Assembly (NCBI RefSeq): GCF_937616625.2
Contig: NC_065570.1
Span: 38,695,665 to 38,759,664 of the forward strand
Length of the DNA stretch: 64,000 nucleotides
DNA from: Mercurialis annua
Lineage: Eukaryota; Streptophyta; Magnoliopsida; Malpighiales; Euphorbiaceae
Reading direction: 5' to 3'
Every line of letters starts with the position of its first letter. The first letter of the stretch is position 1. A program made the translations under genes and the position numbers. Of the stretch, positions 48,301-58,491 are shown one piece after another. The notes beneath the pieces were generated by a model. That model saw only the letters and a list, made by a program, of their open reading frames with translations. It did no database searches and was not told where the DNA came from.

Positions 48301-51300
48301 TGAAACGTTTGGACTTGTTTCGTAACGTTTTAAATGTTTGGATTCGTTTCGTAACGTTTTAAAAGTTTCGCTTAAATCGCTAAAAAGGTGAAACGTTTAG
48401 TTTTGTTTCGTAACGTTTGTTAACGTTTGGCTTATATCGCTAAAAAGGGGAAACGTTTGGATTTGTTTCATAACGTTTTAAACGTTTGTATTTGTTTCTT
48501 AATATTTTAAATGTTTGGATTTGTTTCGTAACTTTTGTAAACGTTTGGCTTAAATCACTAAAAATATGAAACATTTGGATTTGTTTCGTAATGTTTGTGA
48601 ACGTTTGGCTTAAATCCCTATCAAGGGGAAACATTTGGTTTTGTTTCGTAACGTTTTAAACGTTGGGAGTGGTTTTGTAACGTTTTAAATGTTTGGCTTA
48701 AATCGCTAAAAAGGTGAAACGTTTAGATTTGGTTTGTAACGTTTGTAAACATTTGGATTGGTATTGTAACGTTTTAAACTTTTAGCTTAAATCGCTAAAA
48801 AGGTGAAACATTTGGAATTGTTTCGTAACGTTTTAAATGTTTGGCTTTAATCGCTAAAAAAGTGAAACGTTTGGATTTGTTTCGCAACGTTTGTAAAGTT
48901 TTGGCCTAAATCGCCAAAATGGTGAAACGTTTGGATTTATTTCGTAATGTTTGTAAACGTTTGACTTAAATCGCAAAAAAGGGGAAACATTTGGATTTGT
49001 TTCGTAACGTTTACAAACGTTTGGATTTGTTTCATAACGTTTTAAACATTTGGCTTAAATCCCTAACAAGGTGAAACATTTGGTTTTGTTTTATTACTAT
49101 TAGTAAACAGTTGGCTTCAATCGGTAAAAAGGTGAAACGTTTGGATTTGTTTAGTAACGTTTGTAAACATTTGGCTTGAATTGCTAAAAAGGTGAAACGT
49201 TTTGTTTTGTTTCGTAACGTTTGGCTTAAATTGCTAAAACGGTGAAACATTTGGTTTTGTTTCGTAATGTTTGGATTGGTTTTGTAACGTTTTAAATGTT
49301 TGGCTTAAATCGTTAAAAAAGGGGAAACATTTGGATTTGTTACGCAACGTTTGTAAACGTTTGGCTTCAATCGCTAAAAAGGGGAAACGTTTGGATTTGT
49401 TTAAAAACATTTGTCAATGTTTGGCTTAAATGGCTAAAAAGGTGAAACAATTGGATTTGTTTGTAATTGTTTGGCTTAAATCGCTAAAAAGGTGAAATGT
49501 TTGGATTTGTTTCCTAACGTTTTAAACGTTTGGATTGGTTTCGTAACGTTTTAAACATTTGGATTTGTTTCTTATAGTTTTTAAACATTTTGCTTAAATT
49601 GCTAAAAAGGTGAACCGTTTGGATTTGTTTCGTAACGTTTTAAAAGTTTGGATTGTTTTCGTAACGTTTTAAAAGTTTCGCTTAAATCGCTAAAAGGGTG
49701 AAACGTTTGGATTTGTTTCGTAATGTTTTAAATGTTTGGCTTAAATTGATAAAAAGGTGAAACGTTTCGATTTGTTTCGTAACGTTCTAAATGTTTGGAT
49801 TGCTTTCGTAACGCTTTAAAAGTTTCGCTTAAATCGCTAAAACGGTGAAAAGTTTGCATTTGTTTCGTAACGTTTTAAATGTTTGGCTTAAATTGATTAA
49901 AAAAAGGTGAAACGTTTGGACTTGTTTCGTAACGTTTTAAATGTTTGGATTCGTTTCGTAACGTTTTAAAAGTTTCGCTTAAATCGCTAAAAAGGTGAAA
50001 CGTTTAGTTTTGTTTCGTAACGTTTGTTAACGTTTGGCTTATATCGCTAAAAAGGGGAAACGTTTGGATTTGTTTCATAACGTTTTAAACGTTTGTATTT
50101 GTTTCTTAATATTTTAAATGTTTGGATTTGTTTCGTAACTTTTGTAAACGTTTGGCTTAAATCACTAAAAATATGAAACATTTGGATTTATTTCGTAATG
50201 TTTGTGAACGTTTGGCTTAAATCCCTATCAAGGGGAAACGTTTGGTTTTGTTTCGTAACGTTTTAAACGTTGGGAGTGGTTTTGTAACGTTTTAAATGTT
50301 TGGCTTAAATCGCTAAAAAGGTGAAACGTTTAGATTTGGTTTGTAACGTTTGTAAACATTTGGATTGGTATTGTAACGTTTTAAACTTTTAGCTTAAATC
50401 GCTAAAAAGGTGAAACGTTTTGAATTGTTTCGCAACGTTTTAAATGTTTGGCTTTAATCGCTAAAAAAGTGAAACGTTTGGATTTGTTTCGCAACGTTTG
50501 TAAAGTTTTGGCCTAAATCGCCAAAATGGTGAAACGTTTGGATTTGTTTCGTAATGTTTGTAAACATTTGACTTAAATCGCTAAAAAGGGGAAACATTTG
50601 GATTTGTTTCGTAACGTTTACAAACTTTTGGATTTGTTTCATAACGTTTTAAACGTTTGGCTTAAATCCCTAACAAGGTGAAACATTTGGTTTTGTTTTA
50701 TTACTATTAGTAAACAGTTGGCTTCAATCGGTAAAAAGGTGAAACGTTTGGATTTGTTTAGTAACGTTTGTAAACATTTGGCTTGAATTGCTAAAAAGGT
50801 GAAACGTTTTGTTTTGTTTCGTAACGTTTGTAAATGTTTGGCTTAAATTGCTAAAACGGTGAAACATTTGGTTTTGTTTCGTAACGTTTGGATTGGTTTT
50901 GTAACGTTTTAAATGTTTGGCTTAAATCGTTAAAAAAGGGGAAACATTTGGATTTGTTACGCAACGTTTGTAAACGTTTGGCTTCAATCGCTAAAAAGGG
51001 GAAACGTTTGGATTTGTTTCAAAACATTTGTAAATGTTTGGCTTAAATGGCTAAAAAGGTGAAACAATTGGATTTGTTTGTAATTATTTGGCTTAAATCG
51101 CTAACAAGGTGAAATGTTTGGATTTGTTTCCTAACGTTTTAAACGTTTGGATTGGTTTCGTAACGTTTTATACATTTGGATTTGTTTCTTATAGTTTTTA
51201 AACATTTTGCTTAAATTGCTAAAAAAGGTGAAACGTTTGGATTTGTTTCGTAACGTTTTAAAAGTTTGGATTGGTTTCGTAACGTTTTAAAAGTTTCGCT

Positions 51301-53907
51301 TAAATCGCTAATAGGGTGAAACGTTTGGATTTGTTTCGTAATGTTTTATATGTTTGGCTTAAATTGATAAAAAGGTGAAACGCTTCGATTTGTTTCGTAA
51401 CGTTCTAAATGTTTGGATTGGTTTCGTAACGCTTTAAAAGTTTCGCTTAAATCGCTAAAACGGTGAAAAGTTTGGATTTGTTTCGTAACGTTTTAAATGT
51501 TTGGCTTAAATTGATAAAAAGGTGAAACATTTCGACTTATTTCGTAACGTTCTAAATGTTTGGATTGGTTTCGTAACGCTTTCAAAATTTCGCTTAAATC
51601 GCTAAAACGGTGAAAACTTTTGATTTGTTTCGTAACGTTTTAAAAGTTTCGCTTAAATCACTAAAAAGGTGAAACGTTTTATTTTGTTTCGTAACGTTTG
51701 TCTTAAATCGCTAAAAAGGGGAAACGTTTGGATTTGTTTCATAACGTTTTAAACATTTGTATTTGTTTCTTAACATTTTAAATGTTTGGATTTGTTTCGT
51801 AACTTTTGTAAACATTTGGCTTAAATCACTAAAAATGTGAAACATTTGGATTTGTTTCATAATGTTTGTGAATGTTTGGCTTAAATCCCTATCAAGGGGA
51901 AACATTTGGTTTTATTTCGTACCGTTTTCAACGTTGGGAGTGGTTTTGTAACGTTTTAAATGTTCGGCTTAAATCGCTAAAAAGGTGAAACATTTAGATT
52001 TGTTTTGTAACGTTTGTAAACATTTGGATTGGTATTTTAACGTTTTAAACTTTTAGCTTAAATCGCTAAAAAGGTGAAACGTTTGGATTTGTTTCGTAAC
52101 GTTTTAAATGTTTGGCTATAATCGCTAAAAAAGTGGAACGTTTGGATTTGTTTCGCAACGTCTGTAAACTTTTGGCCTAAATCGCTAAAATGGTGAAACG
52201 TTTGGATTTGTTTCGTAATGTTTGTAAACGTTTGGCTTAAATCGCTAAAAAGGGGAAACGTTTGGATTTGTTTCGTAACGTTTACAAACTTTTGGATTTG
52301 TTTTATAACGTTTTAAAAGTTTGGCTTAAATCGCTAAAAAGGTGAAACATTTGGTTTTGTTTAATAACTATTAGTAAACATTTGGCTTCAATCACTAAAA
52401 AGGTGAAACGTTTGGATTTGTTTAGTAACGTTTGTAAACGTTTGGCTTGAATTGCTAAAAAGGTGAAACGTTTTGTTTTGTTTCATAACGTTTGTAAATA
52501 TTTGGCTTAAATTGCTAAAACGGTGAAACATTTTGTTTTGTTTCGTAACGTTTGTTAACGTTTGGATTGGTTTTGTAACGTTTTAAACGTTTGGCTTCAA
52601 TCGTTAAAAAGGGGAAACGTTTGGATTTGTTTCGTAACGTTTTTAAACGTTTGGCTTCAATCGCTAAAAAGGGGAAACGTTTGGATTTGTTTCAAAACAT
52701 TTGTAAATGTTTGGCTTAAATTGCTAAAAAGGTGAAACAATTGGATTTGTTTGTAATGTTTGTAATTGTTTGGCTTAAATCGCTAAAAAGGTGAAATGTT
52801 TGCATTTATTTCCTAACGTTTTAAACGTTTGGATTGGTTTCGTAACGTTTTAAACATTTGGATTTGTTTCTCAACGTTTTTAAACATTTGGCTTAAATTG
52901 CTAAAAAGGTGAAACGTTTAGATTTGTTTCGTAACGTTTTAAAAGTTTGGATTGGTTTCGTAACGTTTTCAAAGTTTCGCTTAAATCGCTAAAAGGGTGA
53001 AACGTTTGGATTTGTTTCGTAAAGTTTTAAATGTTTTGCTTAAATTGATAAAAAAAAGGTGAAACATTTGGATTTGTTTTGTAATGTTTTAAACGTTTGG
53101 TTTTTTTGTAACATTTGTAAACGTTTGGCTTAAATAGCCAAAAAGGTGAAACGTTTGGATTTGTTTCGTAACGTTTGTAAAAATTTCGCTTAAATCGCTA
53201 AAAAGGTGAAACGTTTGATTTTTTTTCGTAACGTTTGTTAACGTTTGGCTTAAATCGCTAAAAAGGGGAAACGTTTGGATTTGTTTCATAACGTTTTAAA
53301 CGTTTGTATTTGTTTCTTAACATTTTAAATGTTTGGATTTGTTTCGTAACTTTTGTAAACGTTTGGCTTAAATCACTAAAAATGTGAAACATTTGGATTT
53401 GTTTCGTAATGTTTGTGAACGTTTGGCTTAAATCCCTATAAGGGGAAAGTTTGATTTTATTTCGTACCGTTTTCAACGTTGGGAGTGGTTTTGTAACGTT
53501 TTAAATGTTTGGCTTAAATCGCTAAAAAGGAGAAACATTTAGATTTGTTTTGTAACGTTTGTAAACATTTGGATTGGTATTGTAACGTTTTAAACTTTTA
53601 GCTTAAATCGCTAAAAAGGTGAAACGTTTGGATTTGTTTCGTAACGTTTTAAATGTTTGGCTTTAATCGCTAAAAAAGTGGAATGTTTGGATTTGTTTCG
53701 CAACGTTTGTAAACTTTTGGCCTAAATTGCTAAAATGGTGAAACGTTTGGATTTGTTTCGTAATGTTTGTAAATGTTTGGCTTAAATCGCTAAAAAGGGG
53801 AAACGTTTGGATTTGTTTCGTAACGTTTACAAACTTTTGGATTTGTTTCATAACGTTTTCAAAGTTTGGCTTAAATCGCTAAAAAGGTGAAACATTTGGT
53901 TTTGTTT
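42360..53907 (+). repeat. 1.6-kb higher-order repeat of the satellite
   Basis: A rare module TATTACTATTAGTAAAC begins at 44254, 45871, 47477, 49092 and 50699. Its variant forms, TATAACTATTAG or AATAACTATTAG, begin at 42360, 43984, 52372 and 53908. An independent marker GTTGGGAGTGG occurs near 41375, 45441, 47058, 48662, 50269, 51933 and 53478. Both give spacings of 1604-1617 bp in the core, 1664-1673 and 1536-1545 bp for the last two units, and 1888 bp where a 270-bp internal duplication is added. The core copies (44254-50699) are nearly identical, including their private variants. The outer copies are more diverged, as expected for expansion by unequal exchange. Confidence 0.93.
43911..44450 (+). 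repeat. 270-bp internal tandem duplication in one higher-order unit
   Basis: 43911-44180 and 44181-44450 repeat the same module order: TTTCATAACG, CCCTAACAAGG, the ATTAGTAAAC word, the GAATTGC module. The first carries TATAACT and the second TATTACT, so the TATTACT form dominating downstream may have spread from the second copy. Confidence 0.8.
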
Positions 53908-55212
53908 TATAACTATTAGTAAACATTTGGCTTCAATCGCTAAAAAGGTGAAACGTTTGGATTTGTTTAGTAACGTTTGTAAACGTTTGGCTTGAATTGC
54001 TAAAAAGTTGAAACGTTTTGTTTCGTAACGTTTGTATATGTTTGGCTTAAATTGCTAAAACGGTGAAACATTTTGTTTTGTTTCGTAACGGTTGTTAACG
54101 TTTGGATTGGTTTTGTAACGTTTTAAACGTTTGGCTTCAATCGTTAAAAAGGGGAAACGTTTGGATTTTTTTCGTAACGTTTGTAAGCGTTTGGCTTCAA
54201 TCGCTAAAAAGGGGAAACGTTTGGATTTGTTTCAAAACATTTGTAAATGTTTGGCTTAAATCGCTAAAAAGGTGAAACAATTGGATTTGTTTGTAACGTT
54301 TGTAATTGTTTGGCTTAAATCGCTAAAAAGGTGAAATGTTTGCATTTGTTTCCTAACGTTTTAAACGTTTGGATTGGTTTCGTAACGTTTTAAACATTTG
54401 GATTTGTTTCTTAACGTTTTTAAACATTTGGCTTAAATTGCTAAAAAGGTGAAACGTTTAGATTTGTTTCGTAACGTTTTAAAAGTTTGGATTGGTTTCG
54501 TAACGTTTTAAAAGTTTCGCTTAAATCGCTAAAAGGGTGAAACGTTTGGATTTGTTTCATAATGTTTTAAATGTTTGGCTTAAATTGATAAAAAAGCGAA
54601 ACGTTTCCATTTGTTTCGTAACCTTTTAAATGTTTGGATTGGTTTCGTAACGCTTTAAAAGTTCCGCTTAAATCGCTAAAACGGTGAAAAATTTGGATTT
54701 GTTTCGTAACGTTTTAAATGTTTGGCTTATATTGATAAAAAGGTGAAACGTTTGGACTTGTTTCGTAACGTTTTAAATGTTTGGATTAGTTTCGTAACGT
54801 TTTAAAAGTTTCGCTTAAATCGCTAAAAAGGTGAAACGTTTGGATTTGTTTCGTAAAGTTTTAAATGTTTGGCTTAAATTGATAAAAAAAGGTGAAACAT
54901 TTGGATTTGTTTTGTAATGTTTTAAACGTTTGGTTTTTTTGTAACATTTGTAAACGTTTGGCTTAAATAGCCAGAAAGGTGAAACGTTTGGATTTGTTTC
55001 GTAACATTTGTAAAAATTTGGCTTAAATTGCCAAAAAGGTGAAACTTTTCGTTTTGTTTGTAACATTTGTAAACGTTTCGATTGGTTTTGTAACATTTTA
55101 AATGTTTGACTTATATCGCTAAAAAGGGGAAACGCTTGATTTGTTTCGTAATGTTTGTAAACGTTTGACTTCAATCGCTAAAAAGGGGAAACGTTTGGAT
55201 TTGTTTCATAAC

Positions 55213-55217
55213 GTTTG
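55213..55217. repeat. Presumed left target-site duplication GTTTG of element B
   Basis: The five satellite bases before TGTAATACCCC. The partner lies beyond the window, so the duplication is predicted and not observed. Confidence 0.5.
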
Positions 55218-55360
55218 TGTAATACCCCGTATTTTTTTTATTAAATTTTTCCTCAGAATTTCCTATATTAAAATCGGGTCGTTGCGAATTCGTGAGTCGA
55301 TTTATGGTTTAAGTAAATTTTGGTTTGGTTTGGTTCGATATAGGTCAAGGTTCGGGTTGT

Positions 55361-55500
55361 GGTTCAACCAAATTTTTGGTTGAACCAAGCCATGGTTCAA
55401 CCAGTGAGTTGAACCAGGTCTCGTTTGAACCGTTGGTCTCAAATGAGACCTGGTGTCTCGTTCGAGACCTGCATTAAATTTGCAGGTCTCATTCGAGACC
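55361..55500. repeat. Palindromic word cluster in element B 5' LTR
   Basis: Two word families: GGTTCAACCA with its inverse TGGTTGAACC, and GTCTCGTTCGAGACC with variants (GTCTCAAATGAGACC, GTCTCATTCGAGACC). The block sits 70-210 bp upstream of the TATA box. The 3' LTR version (62943-63053) lacks about 28 bp equivalent to 55391-55418. Confidence 0.88.
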
Positions 55501-55568
55501 GAGTTCTGCTACATGTTTAGCACGTCGTTCCTCCCTATTTCCTCGCGATTTTCTTCCAAATTCCTTAG

Positions 55569-55577
55569 CTATATAAG
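55569..55577 (+). promoter_or_regulatory. TATA box of element B 5' LTR
   Basis: CTATATAAG, followed by TCGTTTCTAACCCTAAATTC, a plausible start region and leader. In the 3' LTR the matching site is CTATGTAAG (about 63123), a TATA box with one disabling change. Confidence 0.75.
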
Positions 55578-58479
55578 TCGTTTCTAACCCTAAATTCATT
55601 CCCCACATATCCAGAAAACCCTAGCCTTCATCTTAGCTTCTAATCTCTGGGAAATCTTTGAGCTATTCATCGTCAAATTCTCATGTTCAATTGGTAAGTA
55701 TTCTGTTTTTGATTCCCAGATTTTGTTCAAAGCAACACTTTGGTTCATGATCGATATCTCCATTGTTTTAGAACCAAATCGAGATCCGTCTCGTTCCAGC
55801 CGTTATAGACTCAATCTTCTTCGAGTTCGAGCTTAATTTTCGTAAAACTGTACGTTATCTTTTCCGTTATAGCCGCCGCCGTTTTACCGTTTCCAAGTTA
55901 TTTTTTGTTTTGAATTCTAAAACGATACGTTTATTTTTTTGATCCGTTCACAGCCGTATGGAGATCGAATTCAGATATGTTTCGTTCCCGTGGAAGTAGA
56001 CTCGTTCCTCTTCAACTTTTCTTTTCGTTTTCGTTGAACGGTAAGTAAATCAATTCGTTATAGTTGCCATCGTTTCATCGTTTTCGATTGTTCTTGGTTT
56101 CAGTTTTGCTTCTTAGTTGCTGCCGTTGGTTTGTTTTTTTGCTTTGACTGATTTTGTTGGTCTTAGAGTGTTAACTGATTATTTTCCGATTGCTTGATGA
56201 TTATTTTGTTTTACGATAGCTGAATCATCAGAGTTTGGTTTGATCTCCCGTGCTCTGTTTTGCTACCCTCGTCCTTGTCCCGTCGTGAGTCTCACTTATA
56301 TTCTCAAGAATTGATTGTGTTTCCTTGGAGATGGTTAAGTGTTTGAAGTTTGTTTGTTGTTTAGGCTGCTGTTAGTTTGAGCTTCAACCGTTGGCATAAA
56401 ATCTCTCTTTGGAATGTTCTTGTTTAAGATTTTGGCTTATCATGTTTCTGGATCCTTCATTCAATTTGATTTTGATGATTTGTTCTGCCTAAACTTCTAA
56501 ATGTTGTTAATTAACTAAGTTGGAAAGTTGTGATCAACAATTCAAGGTTCTGTAACTTTAGATAATGTTTGCTTGTTACTTGATTGGCGGAAATGGTGAT
56601 TTGAATTGTGTGGCTACTTATGCTTATGTTCAAATGGTTTTGCTTGTTCTTTAAATTGCAGTGATGGTTAAATTGTGTGGCTACTGATGCTTCTATTTTT
56701 GTAATTGATATTATTTTAATTGTGGATTTAGTTTCAATTTATAATTGGCAATTTGATAATATTATATTTTTGTTATTTAAATTATTTTGATAATATTATT
56801 ATTTATGGTTTATATAAATTCATAATATTATTATTTATAAACTGTTTGGCAACATATTTTTTTTATATCTAAGAATAATGTTAGAGTTATTTGTTATTTA
56901 ATTTATTTCGATTATTATTTTCGGAGATCGATAATTATATTTCTGTTCAATAAATTATATTTACTCAGGAAATTATTAATTTTAGAATTTTTGACTAGAC
57001 GTGTTCATTAGACGTTTTAAGATTTTATCGGTTTTCTTATTTACTTTGATAAAGTAAATTATATGTAACTATTGGTTACTTGAGTTATCAGTTATTGAGT
57101 TTCGTTTTAAATGTTGATTATTATTTTTATCAAAGTGTTTCTTTAATTATAAACCGTGGTTTATAATTGAATATAAATATATTTATTTTATTAAATATAT
57201 TTTTGGGAATTATAAACTCTGATTTATATTTTTTGATAAAATATTTTGCGTCGGGTTAGACTTGGGTCACCCGACATGTGAGGTAGCTTGGTAGTTATTG
57301 GTAACTCGGCTAACCTAATATTTGAGGAAATGTATTTAAGTTATTATTTAAATAAATTTTTTCTGAACGGATTTCAAAGCGGAAACTCAATAGACTTGAC
57401 TTATTTATTATTTGAGTATTGTGTTACTCGACGTGGTTTCATATTTGGACTCGGGTCATTATGCAATTAATTATTCTTTTTGTTTTGGCTATGCTTGTGC
57501 GAGTCTTGGTATTGTGCTAGTCCTATGTGGAGTCTAGTATTCTTAGAGTTAGGGATTGAATGAATTTTTAACTTATTTATTATTTTAGACTCGTCGACTG
57601 CTCGTACTTCGGAGTCTACGCAGGTTAGCGGTTTGCCAAGATTCACGTGGATAAGCAAGCAGTGAGTTTGTAGTGCTATTTACCGCTTTATTAAGTACCG
57701 CATCGTATTTTAATATTATAAATTCTTTTGAACTGTTTTTACGGATTATGGATCTGGATTGAAACGAGCTGCTCGATAGGCTTGTATCGAGACTGTGTGC
57801 ACCGGTAAGTACTCTGGGATCGGCAGACTAATGTCTTGCTTACGCTGGTATATGACGAGGATATGTTCCCGTCCACTCTAAGTTTGTCAGTATGTTATTT
57901 CATACTTACACTGGGATCATTTCAATACTGTTTTTCATAATCATATTATATTAGTATAAAATGTTTTGATTTAAGGGTTTTAAACTTAATAAATGTAAAT
58001 AGTATTGCGAACTCATCTCAGTATATCTGACCCCGTTGTTTTTCCAAATTTTCCAGGTTTATGATTTGAAAGCTGGTCCACTCCGATTCTTTTGATTCTT
58101 CAGAGGTTTTTATGTTATTTTAACTAGTTACTGTTTTCAAACTCTTAAACCGCAGTAGAACAAGTTATTATATATTACATTTGATATTGAACTTAGGGAT
58201 TATCGATTTGATCGATTATTTATTATTGGCATGTTTACTCTGGATTACATTATTGTTATATATAAGGCATGCTGTTTAGCATTTCAGATATTTAAGCTAT
58301 TTCTATTAGAACTGTAATATAAATTGCTAGACCTATGTTGGAGTCTCGGTTGCCCCCGAGCAGTTTTCTGCAGGTTTAAATGTTTAATTGTTTTCCACAA
58401 GGCTTGCTACGGGTTTTGGTACGACCATACCCATACCCTAGCACCGGTCACGATTCATGAAATTGGGTCGTGACAAAGT

Positions 58480-58491
58480 TGGTATCAGAGC
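58480..58491 (+). other. Primer-binding site of element B
   Basis: TGGTATCAGAGC, four bases after the LTR end TGACA; complementary to initiator methionine tRNA. Confidence 0.95.

Larger units (their letters stand above)
37406..55217 (+). repeat. 60-bp satellite array, right block
   Basis: About 17.8 kb of the same modular satellite, forward apart from a reversed patch at 37594-37701 and a tiny one near 37990-38020. Units of the form X-X'-Y are common; the extra module is GTTTGGATTGG...TTTTAAAC, about 29 bp. From about 41.3 kb onward the array is organised into a 1.6 kb higher-order repeat. The long minus-strand open frames, up to 119 codons at 54815-55174, are the periodic satellite frame and have no coding support. 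Element B interrupts the array on the right. Confidence 0.95.
55218..58475 (+). repeat. 5' LTR of element B (3258 bp)
   Basis: Starts TGTAATACCCCGTATTTT and ends GAAATTGGGTCGTGACA. It has a palindromic word cluster (55361-55500), a TATA box (55569), an AACCCTAAA leader, a very AT-rich stretch (about 56700-57240), and a 3' part homologous to the solo LTR. Small open frames inside are not shared with the solo LTR. No gene is seen. Confidence 0.93.

Noticed and set aside
42360..53907. Telomere or rDNA spacer repeats
   Set aside because: No TTTAGGG runs and no rRNA or 5S sequence are visible; the unit is the 60-bp satellite.
54815..55174. 119-codon minus-strand open frame and about 25 similar ones in the arrays
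   Set aside because: They translate the 60-bp satellite in its stop-free frame. Neighbouring units break the frame freely, and starts and stops are arbitrary.
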